NCBI GenBank assembly: GCA_913052545.1
Contig: CAJXEF010000045.1
Coordinates: 1-13,366 of the forward strand
Direction: 5' to 3'
Source of the DNA: an uncultured Chloroflexota bacterium
GTDB taxonomy: Bacteria > Chloroflexota > Dehalococcoidia > UBA3495
Length of the DNA: 13,366 nt
Shown: piece after piece, positions 7,562-13,366 of the stretch
Layout: each line of letters starts with the position of its first letter
How positions within the stretch are numbered: the first letter of the stretch is position 1
Program-made: the position numbers and the translations under genes
Notes under the pieces: model-generated
Database searches by the model: none
What the model was told of the DNA's origin: nothing
The model's input: the letters and a program-made list of their open reading frames with translations, nothing else

Positions 7562-8653
7562 TTAAAACTCTGGGTAATTGATCTTTTTAATTACCGGATG
7601 ATTGTAAGGTCGGCCCGGACAATAGGCTGAGCGAGAGCGGCCAACGTCACCTGCAACTAATACCAGCATGTTATCAGGATGCCTAACTATTGGGACGTTA
7701 ATATCGGGTTCATCGACACTAAGCCACTTAGGCCAATAATATGGATCACCAGGTTCCTGTTCTCGACCAAAACGTAACTTATTGTATCTCTGGACGCGGT
7801 CAACCGGGACCCGTGCACGTTCATAAAGGTATAGTTGTACGTCTTTCTTAGTCCATCCTTCTTGGTCTAATCCTCTTGCGACCAAAGGACTAATTACCAC
7901 TACGGCATAGCCCCCATGCCACATATTATGGTTAAGAGTAGACATCGAGTCAGCTAGTATCCACAGCGGAAATTCCATGCTTCCAGACCCACCCGGGTTA
8001 TTCCCCCTGGGCGCATCAGCAGCATAAACAGTTACGCAACTATCGGCTGCATTGAAACCGAATTCGGTATGGAGGGGAGCCCACGGAGTATCTACGTCGG
8101 TTCCGATACAGTAGGAATATTTTGAAGGCGATCCCATAGTAGATTTGTCCCCTGTATCGGGGTGGCCACCCCCAGAGTTAACCATTAACAATCTTAATGA
8201 TCTGCCTATCGTAGCATTGGCTCTGGATCCATGCCCGAAGAGTCCTATCCCGTGATTTATACCTAATGATTCAACCACAGGACCGCTTACAATCACCATG
8301 GGTGCCGCGGGGTCACTTGTCGCTTGGAGACCATGAACATCGAACAAAGGATCCAATAATGCTTCAACAGCGGACACTACTACAGGCATATATTCTGGTT
8401 TGCATCCAGCCATAACCGCGTTAGTTGCCACTGTTTCAATGGTTACAATACCATTTCTCGGGGGCATGATACCCAATACTTCCAAAGCATCCCTCCCCGA
8501 AGCATTGATCATTGCCTCCACTGCGATCTCGGTGGGAGGGACAACGGGAAGCCCATCCGTCCAACCGTTATCAAAGTATTGTTCGATGGTATCTAAAGCT
8601 CCCTGAACTGAATCCAGTCCAACCAGCCTTGGGGTTAACCTACCAGTAGCCAT
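7562..8653 (-). CDS. Uncharacterised 363-residue protein, partner of the UGSC selenoprotein
   Basis: I do not recognise a named family with an assigned reaction, although the N-terminal GWTDGLPVVPPT stretch (30-41) and MAGCKPEYMPVVVSAVEAL (81-99) are of a type I recall from conserved hypothetical proteins, including ones linked to UGSC-type proteins. The protein is soluble-looking, with no signal peptide or membrane segment. Other distinctive stretches are IGLFGHGSRANATIGRSLRL (136-155), SKYSYCIGTD (177-186), a glycine-rich PRGNNPGGSGS (215-225) and a C-terminal SAYCPGRPYNHP (342-353). There are four cysteines: 84, 182, 206 and 345. It is the second gene of a two-gene operon, 60 nt after the selenoprotein stop, which suggests a shared thiol/selenol chemistry; this is inference. 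The nearest Shine-Dalgarno, GAGGAG (8667-8672), is 13 nt from the ATG, which is long, but no better in-frame start was seen. Confidence 0.85.
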   Translation of the reverse strand: MATGRLTPRLVGLDSVQGALDTIEQYFDNGWTDGLPVVPPTEIAVEAMINASGRDALEVLGIMPPRNGIVTIETVATNAVMAGCKPEYMPVVVSAVEALLDPLFDVHGLQATSDPAAPMVIVSGPVVESLGINHGIGLFGHGSRANATIGRSLRLLMVNSGGGHPDTGDKSTMGSPSKYSYCIGTDVDTPWAPLHTEFGFNAADSCVTVYAADAPRGNNPGGSGSMEFPLWILADSMSTLNHNMWHGGYAVVVISPLVARGLDQEGWTKKDVQLYLYERARVPVDRVQRYNKLRFGREQEPGDPYYWPKWLSVDEPDINVPIVRHPDNMLVLVAGDVGRSRSAYCPGRPYNHPVIKKINYPEF

Positions 8654-8713
8654 ATTAAGTCTATTTCTCCTCGTCGATAATAGATACGAATAAAGGGAGT
8701 TTATTAATGCTTA

Positions 8714-9265
8714 TTAACCCGTAACGGCCTTGACGATCTCCTCAACCACCGTTTGAGCTTTAGAAGTCGCGGTTTCTCTGTCACCCAACGGATGAGCTAC
8801 GCTGATTAAAGGCAAGTTTTCCAAGTTCATAGAACGTTTGATTGAATTGGCCAACTTTACGAAACTAGTGGTTGCGATTACTACTGCAGGTTTCCCCGTG
8901 TCTTCGAATTTTATTCCGTCGAGCATACTGCCCGATGTGCAAGATCCTCAAAGTGCGACTCCTGCCACCATGAAGTCCGCTTCCACCGCAATCTCTTGCA
9001 ACAACTTGTCATCTGCGGGTTTCGATGAAGTAAATTTAGTTTCTAAGATTACTTTGGCTACTCCATATTGTTCTTTAAAAATTTGTGATAATGCTTCGAA
9101 AAAAAATCCGGACGTATCATTGCCGTTATTCATCAACGCTACGGTAGTACCTTTAATCGATGTTAATCGTTGTGCATTTTGACGATCTATTAATTGGACA
9201 TCACCAGTAGGATCCAAATAAGATATTCTTTGTATTTCGGTATCAACAAGTGTATTCGCCTGCAT
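8714..9265 (-). CDS. UGSC-family selenoprotein with in-frame TGA (selenocysteine) at 8950-8948
   Basis: Read with the TGA at 8950-8948 as selenocysteine, this is one 183-residue protein: 105 residues, Sec106, then 77 more. The junction reads GVAL-U-GSC-TSG-SMLDG, that is, the UGSC motif of a seleno/thiol protein family first noted in marine metagenomes; other members carry Cys in place of Sec. Before the motif come YLDPTGDVQ, GTTVALMNNG and LLQEIAVEADFMVAGVAL; after it come DTGKPAVVIATTSFVKLA and LPLISVAHPLGD, all in the same frame and typical of the family. Sec106 and Cys109 would form the redox pair; the exact reaction is unknown. Relatives often have a further Cys two residues later (TSC), which is Gly here. 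The ATG at 9265 has AAGGAGG (9274-9280) 8 nt upstream, and a promoter lies at 9331-9360. First gene of an operon with the 363-residue gene. Ordinary gene callers would split it into 9265-8948 and 8926-8714. Selenium-insertion genes lie outside the window. Confidence 0.85.
8904..8922 (-). promoter_or_regulatory. Candidate bacterial SECIS hairpin downstream of the selenocysteine TGA
   Basis: On the minus strand a 4-bp stem TCGA/TCGA (8922-8919 with 8907-8904) encloses an 11-nt loop, CGGAATAAAAT, with G at its second position. The loop starts 29 nt after the TGA, which suits what is recalled of bacterial SECIS elements (a short stem, a G near the start of the apical loop, a few tens of nt from the UGA). 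A second option nearer the TGA (8937-8924) has a GGGCA loop and a bulged U. Both stems are short, so the exact element is uncertain. Confidence 0.35.
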
Positions 9266-9330
9266 GTGGCTAGCCTCCTTGAATCGGATCTGACTCGAGT
9301 ACCGTTAGTGATAGATGAAACTCATACTAC

Positions 9331-9360
9331 ATTATAACTTTAAACGATGTTATCCATCAA
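9331..9360 (-). promoter_or_regulatory. Sigma70-type promoter for the UGSC selenoprotein operon
   Basis: On the minus strand TTGATG (9360-9355), an 18-nt spacer, then a perfect TATAAT (9336-9331). The transcript would start near 9324 and have a leader of about 60 nt before the ATG at 9265, which carries an AAGGAGG ribosome binding site. Confidence 0.5.
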
Positions 9361-9470
9361 TTTATCCTATACTAATAGATGTTTTAATTAACAGATATTT
9401 GGCATCGTCCCATCGCATACCTAGGGAACATCTCGGATTAGATATTTTAGCCACCTATTATATTTGTCCT

Positions 9471-9499
9471 TTGACATCGTCTAATGAGGTACATACTAA
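9471..9499 (+). promoter_or_regulatory. Probable promoter for the phosphatase gene
   Basis: A perfect -35 TTGACA sits at 9471-9476. The -10 is weaker: CATACT at 9492-9497 (15-nt spacer) or TACTAA at 9494-9499 (17-nt spacer). Transcription would begin near 9505, just upstream of the inverted repeat at 9521-9553. Confidence 0.4.
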
Positions 9500-9520
9500 A
9501 GTGCAGTGTCAAGACCACCG

Positions 9521-9553
9521 GTATACAATAATTTCCAAATAATCATTGTATAC
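9521..9553. promoter_or_regulatory. 9-bp perfect inverted repeat before the phosphatase gene (operator or leader hairpin)
   Basis: GTATACAAT (9521-9529) and ATTGTATAC (9545-9553) are exact reverse complements separated by 15 nt, ending 25 nt before the ATG at 9579. The layout closely matches the element at 7188-7219 (9-bp arms, 14-nt spacer, 32 nt before the start), though the arm sequences differ. Confidence 0.45.
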
Positions 9554-9578
9554 GTTGAAATTGGATCGAGGTTCACTT

Positions 9579-10145
9579 ATGCCAATCAAAACTAGCCTTA
9601 CTGATCCGATACACATTACTCATATAAACCATCCGGAGCATTCCGGAATAATTGGTGTTAGCATCTGTCCCGGCAAGAAAAGCCCATCCACGTTTGGAGG
9701 AGTATGGGATAGAGATTTGATAACAGATTTAGTTGCCATCCAAAACAAATTTAAACCAACAGCAGTAGTCACTTTGATGCCAGATGATGAGTTATATGTT
9801 AACAAAGTACCCAATATCGGTGACGCGATAGTGGAAAGAGGTATGCACTGGTTCCATATGCCCATACAGGACATGACCGCTCCAGATGTTTCATTTGACA
9901 ATTCCTGGGAGAAAATAGCCCCCACAATCGTTAATATGATTAAAAAGGGTGATAACGTTTTGATCCATTGTAAAGGTGGATTGGGACGGTCCGGCACAAT
10001 AGCCGCATTAATACTAATTGAATTAGGAATATCTAATGAGCAGGCGATAATCCGAGTAAGACAGGCACGACCTGGAGCAATCGACATAGCGGACCAAGAG
10101 AAGTATGTACTCCGATATTCTCCTATAAACATTTCTCGTGACTGA
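9579..10145 (+). CDS. Dual-specificity / tyrosine phosphatase family protein (CDKN3-like)
   Basis: A 188-residue cytoplasmic cysteine-dependent phosphatase. The signature HCKGGLGRSG (130-139) gives the nucleophile Cys131 and phosphate-binding Arg137 of the C-x5-R active site; the PIQDMTAPD stretch (95-103) supplies the general acid, most likely Asp98. The upstream IIGVSICPGKK, then VWDRDLITDL and VVTLMPDDELY, follows the layout of CDKN3/KAP-type phosphatases, which also occur in bacteria. The substrate could be a phosphoprotein, a phospholipid or a small phosphoester. Start: an in-frame TTG exists at 9546, but the ATG at 9579 has GAGG (9568-9571) at 7 nt and avoids translating through the inverted repeat. 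Divergent from the selenoprotein operon and followed by the MmgE/PrpD gene on the same strand. Confidence 0.85.
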   Translation: MPIKTSLTDPIHITHINHPEHSGIIGVSICPGKKSPSTFGGVWDRDLITDLVAIQNKFKPTAVVTLMPDDELYVNKVPNIGDAIVERGMHWFHMPIQDMTAPDVSFDNSWEKIAPTIVNMIKKGDNVLIHCKGGLGRSGTIAALILIELGISNEQAIIRVRQARPGAIDIADQEKYVLRYSPINISRD

Positions 10146-10167
10146 GCCGAATTCCAATGGTCTAGAA

Positions 10168-10284
10168 ATGAAGTTACGAAAGTTAAATATTAATCATGAA
10201 CACCATTCGTTGATATACACCAAAACCGGAAACGGATTGATTACGGATAAACGATGGCATAATGTTTCCGAAAGTTGGGAGTGA
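10168..10284 (+). CDS. Possible small ORF between the phosphatase and MmgE/PrpD genes
   Basis: A 38-codon ORF from the ATG at 10168 to the TGA at 10282-10284. It is lysine-, asparagine- and histidine-rich, begins MKLRKLNINHEHH and ends SESWE. It has no recognisable family and no clear Shine-Dalgarno. Its last codons overlap the GGGAG ribosome binding site (10277-10281) of the next gene, which would allow translational coupling. It may equally be chance; there is nothing else in this 144-nt gap. Confidence 0.2.
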   Translation: MKLRKLNINHEHHSLIYTKTGNGLITDKRWHNVSESWE

Positions 10285-10289
10285 TTGAA

Positions 10290-11666
10290 ATGCCAGACTA
10301 TAGCTTTACCAAGACCATCATAGAATGGGTAGATTCAACCCCTTTCGAGTCACTCCCACAAGACGTAAAAAAAATTACGCAACTGGCCTTATACGACGGG
10401 ATCGGTTCAGCTTTAGCGTGCTCGATGCTGCCTATAGCCCACCATTTAATGAAGTTTATCAAACTAGCTGGTGATGGTCCCAACTGTACAGTTATAGGGT
10501 TTCCCCAACGTACCTCGGTTTTAAACGCAGCTCTGGTAAATGGCACCCTTGGACACGCTGATGAAGTAGATGCGATTGATGACTTTGATACGAGAGGCAG
10601 CCACGTTTTAGCTACTACGATCGCCGCTTCACTAGCGGCAGGACAAATATCAGATGCCTCTGGATCAGAAATCTTACGATCAATAGCTCTTGGATACGAA
10701 GTTTCCAAAAGAGTTCAAGCAGTCGCAGCCTCAGTCAAGAAAAACCCCGGTGGCCATTTCGGTCCTTTTGATGAAAGTAATACTATAGGTGCAACCGTTG
10801 CAGCGGGTATTTCTCTTGGTCTAAGTGCAGATCAAATGGACGTAGCTATAAGTTTAGCTGCCCACTTGGCCTGTGGTATAACTCCATTCCGTAGAGAAGC
10901 CAATCATATGGCTAAATCTTTTACCCGTGGCGGAGCCGGAGCCCAAAATGGTGTCACTGCAGCTCTCATGGCTAAATCAGAATACGACGCTCCTAGAAAT
11001 ATTTTAGAAGGCCCAGACGGATTTTTTGATAGTTACCTAGGCGTAACTGAGCCCGGGAGCGAGTTTTTGGAAGGACTCGGCAAGGATTTCAGCATTAGAG
11101 GTTTAATATTTAAACGCAATTGTTCCGGGGGAGGACTGCAAGCGCCAAGACAGACAATACTTGAGATCATGACAGAGAACAGTTTATGCTCGGATGATAT
11201 TTTAGATATACAGATCGGTATGAGGCCCTCTGACATAAACAGCTATTTCACCAGCCAGCGTCATCCTGCAGATTGCGGTGATGCGTTGGCAATAGCTGTA
11301 TTATATGGCGGGATGGGATTTAAAGAGGCACACCAAAAAAGATTTTTCCAAAATCCGCAAGTCAAAGAGATCCGAAGTAAAATCCACGTCAATCCCCGAG
11401 AAGATTGGGTTGAGGGCAAACACCGTTTACATACCACAGTAACTGTTACCGCCGAAGACGGCAGACAGTTCTTTAAGGAATCCAACTACCGTAAGATGAC
11501 TGAATCGGATTTAGATGCGAAATTTTCCTACCTAGTTGGTCTGAGAGTTGGCAAATCCAAGGCGGAGGAATTGGCTGATCTAATCAAACTGCTGAACGTC
11601 TCTGGTAGTATTAGTAATATATTGGCCAACTTGGAATATCCGGAACTTCATATTGAAGATATTTAG
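10290..11666 (+). CDS. MmgE/PrpD family protein (2-methylcitrate dehydratase-like)
   Basis: A 458-residue member of the MmgE/PrpD family, whose characterised members include 2-methylcitrate dehydratase, cis-aconitate decarboxylase and iminodisuccinate epimerase. Seen: an N-terminal helical domain with ITQLALYDGIGSALACS (29-45), NGTLGHADEVDAIDDF (84-99), SHVLATTIAASLAAGQ (104-119), FGPFDESNTIGATVAAGISL (158-177), HMAKSFTRGGAGAQNGVTAA (211-230), and a C-terminal lid domain with QRHPADCGDALAIAV (324-338) and TVTAEDGRQFFKE. The length is typical. With no other methylcitrate-cycle gene in the window, a propionate role is not supported and the substrate is open. The ATG at 10290 has GGGAG (10277-10281) at 8 nt; a TTG start at 10275 lacks a site. 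It follows the phosphatase by 144 nt on the same strand. Confidence 0.9.
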   Translation: MPDYSFTKTIIEWVDSTPFESLPQDVKKITQLALYDGIGSALACSMLPIAHHLMKFIKLAGDGPNCTVIGFPQRTSVLNAALVNGTLGHADEVDAIDDFDTRGSHVLATTIAASLAAGQISDASGSEILRSIALGYEVSKRVQAVAASVKKNPGGHFGPFDESNTIGATVAAGISLGLSADQMDVAISLAAHLACGITPFRREANHMAKSFTRGGAGAQNGVTAALMAKSEYDAPRNILEGPDGFFDSYLGVTEPGSEFLEGLGKDFSIRGLIFKRNCSGGGLQAPRQTILEIMTENSLCSDDILDIQIGMRPSDINSYFTSQRHPADCGDALAIAVLYGGMGFKEAHQKRFFQNPQVKEIRSKIHVNPREDWVEGKHRLHTTVTVTAEDGRQFFKESNYRKMTESDLDAKFSYLVGLRVGKSKAEELADLIKLLNVSGSISNILANLEYPELHIEDI

Positions 11667-12053
11667 AAGTCCCAAGAGTTGAACTATCCCATTATGTATC
11701 CCTTCAAGATTTCCCTGATCACAGATTTTCGGATGAATCGTAATGTACCAGACCGCTATCGTTAAAGGATATTAGAACCATACGATTTTTGTACCTGATG
11801 ATGTCGTAATGAAGTTTAAGAGCCTCTCCACAATTGCTTTTGCCCCTTTCTCCTACGTCTTCATCAACTACAAGATCCTTACTTAAGTAGAATTCCGTGT
11901 TAATTCCGCAAACCTAACTAACATAGGATCGTTGTGAAAATGGTTTTAACCAAAGGTTGGTTCTAACACCTACGCATAGACAAGCTACGACTGACATTTC
12001 GAAGGGCGATTTGACATATCGTAAATGCCAGTTGCCCAGCCAGCATATGAAAT
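11667..12053. other. Non-coding stretch between convergent MmgE/PrpD and CMD-family genes
   Basis: No gene of plausible length or sequence was seen. A terminator would be expected between these convergent genes, but only short weak stems are visible (for example AACC-AAA-GGTT near 11948). An imperfect 10-nt direct repeat, TGACATTTCG (11992-12001) and TGACATATCG (12012-12021), lies 20 nt apart near its right end. Confidence 0.4.
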
Positions 12054-12614
12054 TTATACAGGTAAGAACGGTTCGTCAGAAGCCGGAGGCAATTGCTCGA
12101 AAGCGTTTATGTTGAAGGCAAGTACTGAATAATAACCCATCAGATTGGTCAATTCGACCAAGCCCCTCTGTCCGAACTCAGATAAAGCAGCGTCAAAAGT
12201 TCCCTGTGACACTCGGCGGGTACGGAAAAACTCTCGACCATAGTTAATAACTGCCGATTCTGCAGAAGATAGCTGTGGCAACTCCTGATTGTCCCGAAGG
12301 GCATCTACTAGAGCATCGCTAAGCCCTGCCTTTCGGCCAGCGGCGGCATGAGCGTGCCAAATGAACTGGCAGTCCAATTCTCGAGCCGTAGTTATCATGG
12401 CTAGTTCCGCCACATTATCTGTAAGCGTTGAACCCTCGGCTCGAAGATAAGCTCTCAGGACCTCTCCTCGCTGGGCAATCTCTGGAACATGTAGCTGAAC
12501 GGCGACAGGTCCGAATTCGGGTACTACACCGTCCCGTGAAGACACAATAGAATCGAAGGCGTTTACCTGATCGTGTGGCACCGCATCGCGGGAAGCAATA
12601 GGGAATCGTGGCAT
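12054..12614 (-). CDS. Carboxymuconolactone decarboxylase (CMD/AhpD-like) family protein
   Basis: A 186-residue all-helical protein of the CMD family. The core helices read LTDNVAELAMITTARELDCQ (64-83) followed by FIWHAHAAAGRKAGLS (84-99), giving the pattern E-x-x-C-(x3)-W-H-x-H at Glu79, Cys82, Trp86, His87 and His89. AhpD peroxidase-type members carry a Cys-x-x-Cys pair; only one Cys is present here, so a decarboxylase- or lyase-like acid/base role is likelier than peroxide reduction. The substrate is unknown. The ATG at 12614 is preceded by a near-perfect AAGGAGG (12622-12628) at 7 nt. It is 39 nt downstream of the LLM gene on the same strand, so the two are probably cotranscribed and act on one pathway. 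Confidence 0.88.
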   Translation of the reverse strand: MPRFPIASRDAVPHDQVNAFDSIVSSRDGVVPEFGPVAVQLHVPEIAQRGEVLRAYLRAEGSTLTDNVAELAMITTARELDCQFIWHAHAAAGRKAGLSDALVDALRDNQELPQLSSAESAVINYGREFFRTRRVSQGTFDAALSEFGQRGLVELTNLMGYYSVLAFNINAFEQLPPASDEPFLPV

Positions 12615-12653
12615 AGTTGATCCTCCTTAGTCACATAGACATAGTTTACTGGA

Positions 12654-13366
12654 TTATTGGCAGTTGGGAATCACCTCTTCTCCAAATAACTGGATAGCTT
12701 CCAATATACGCTCATGGGAAGGACCACCGGAGTGAGCATGGCGCAAGCGTAGCAGGAAATAATCGGCACCAGTGGCTTCCTTCCAACGATGAAAATCATC
12801 CACTACTTCCTGAGGTTCTCCAATTATCAACCGGTCAGGCGCCATGTTAGCCATGTTGATATCAGATTCCGCAGTGTATCGGCGAAACTCATTTAGACCG
12901 TTGCGCCAATAATATTTATAAGCGTCAATTACTTCTGGTCCGTAAACCCTCTCCGCTTCACCACGAGTGCGGGCAACCCATGAATCTCTCATCAGGCATA
13001 ACACAGGGTCTTTACCTGCCGATTCAGCGGCCTGTTGGTATACAGAAGTCAGGTTGACGGTACTCTCTAGATCAGTACTTGGCCCGGCCACGAATCCATC
13101 AGCTATTACACCGGCCCGACGGGCACCGGGAGCCCGGCTTGCACCAACCCATAAACGTGGGGGTGGGTCTGAATAAGGGCGAGGCCGGATAGCAACATCT
13201 TCCAGGCTAAAATGCTCTCCAGAAAAATCAAAACGTTCGCCTGACCAACACTGGCGAATTATTTCAATTTCTTCTTCAAAGCGACTCAACCGACTTTCTA
13301 TTGGAATATCGAAAGTGCGGAAATCCACCGGTTGATAACCAAGACCAACTCCGAGAATAAACCGTC
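12654..13366 (-). CDS. LLM class flavin-dependent oxidoreductase, C-terminal part (N terminus outside window)
   Basis: The frame is open through the right edge of the window, so this is the C-terminal 236 residues of a luciferase-like flavin monooxygenase of probably about 330 residues. The first visible residues, RFILGVGLGYQPVDF, are the family's G-R-x-x-L-G-x-G-x-G stretch at the middle of the barrel, followed by the ESRLSRFEEEIEIIRQCW helix, FDFSGEHFSLED, and PRPYSDPPPRLWVGASRAPGARRAG. The C-terminal IIGEPQEVVDDFHRW and FGEEVIPNC close the fold. A GTG at 13328 could be mistaken for the start but lies inside the conserved core. It is the third LLM paralogue in the window and precedes the CMD-family gene by 39 nt. 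Confidence 0.9.
   Translation of the reverse strand, partial: RFILGVGLGYQPVDFRTFDIPIESRLSRFEEEIEIIRQCWSGERFDFSGEHFSLEDVAIRPRPYSDPPPRLWVGASRAPGARRAGVIADGFVAGPSTDLESTVNLTSVYQQAAESAGKDPVLCLMRDSWVARTRGEAERVYGPEVIDAYKYYWRNGLNEFRRYTAESDINMANMAPDRLIIGEPQEVVDDFHRWKEATGADYFLLRLRHAHSGGPSHERILEAIQLFGEEVIPNCQ

Noticed and set aside
8714..9265. Reading the UGSC gene as two separate short genes, or as a pseudogene with a nonsense mutation
   Set aside because: The frame is continuous across the TGA, the TGA falls exactly at the Sec/Cys position of a known UGSC motif, there is no ribosome binding site before the second half, and no other damage is visible.
9620..10132. Long minus-strand ORF (170 codons) opposite the phosphatase gene
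   Set aside because: The plus-strand frame has an intact phosphatase active site, a ribosome binding site and a promoter. The antisense translation has no recognisable family.
10298..10708. Minus-strand ORF of 136 codons opposite the MmgE/PrpD gene
   Set aside because: It is antisense to a clearly conserved protein and has no family resemblance or ribosome binding site.
11992..12021. Imperfect 10-nt direct repeat as a regulatory or mobile-element mark
   Set aside because: Only two copies, one mismatch, in the 3' flank of convergent genes; no transposase, terminal repeats or target duplication nearby.

Overview
The window is a gene-dense stretch of bacterial DNA of moderate to low GC, with no mobile elements, RNA genes or CRISPR arrays visible. 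It carries three luciferase-like flavin monooxygenases, a GMC oxidoreductase, an HpaB-type aromatic hydroxylase tail, a VOC-fold enzyme, an MmgE/PrpD-family protein and a carboxymuconolactone decarboxylase-family protein. This content resembles catabolic regions of marine SAR202-type Chloroflexota, whose genomes are known for expanded flavin monooxygenase families. That assignment is an inference from gene content only, because no phylogenetic marker is present.

Layout. At 3-317 (+) lies the C-terminal end of an HpaB-like flavin hydroxylase. It converges on a VOC-family gene (382-936, -), with a strong AT-rich hairpin between them and a good sigma70-type promoter upstream of the VOC gene. From 7155 down to 1178 four minus-strand genes follow one another with short gaps: LLM monooxygenase, GMC oxidoreductase, a second LLM monooxygenase, and a large alpha/beta-hydrolase-domain protein. 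They look like one catabolic unit (flavin oxygenation, alcohol oxidation, ester or lactone hydrolysis), substrate unknown. A 9-bp inverted repeat lies in its leader. From 9265 down to 7562 there is a two-gene operon. Its first gene reads through an in-frame TGA inside a UGSC motif, so it is a probable selenoprotein. Its second gene is a 363-residue protein of unnamed family. Divergent from it, on the plus strand, are a CDKN3-like dual-specificity phosphatase (9579-10145) and an MmgE/PrpD-family gene (10290-11666). After a 387-bp non-coding stretch, a carboxymuconolactone decarboxylase-family gene (12054-12614, -) and a third LLM monooxygenase (12654 to the window end, -, partial) form another short operon.

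The most notable item is the selenoprotein candidate at 8714-9265. An ordinary stop-to-stop reading splits it into two short ORFs. Reading TGA as selenocysteine restores one continuous 183-residue protein with the motif U-G-S-C-T-S-G at the junction. Its own promoter, a strong Shine-Dalgarno and the conserved sequence on both sides of the TGA argue against a decayed gene. The downstream 363-residue partner is the likely functional companion.
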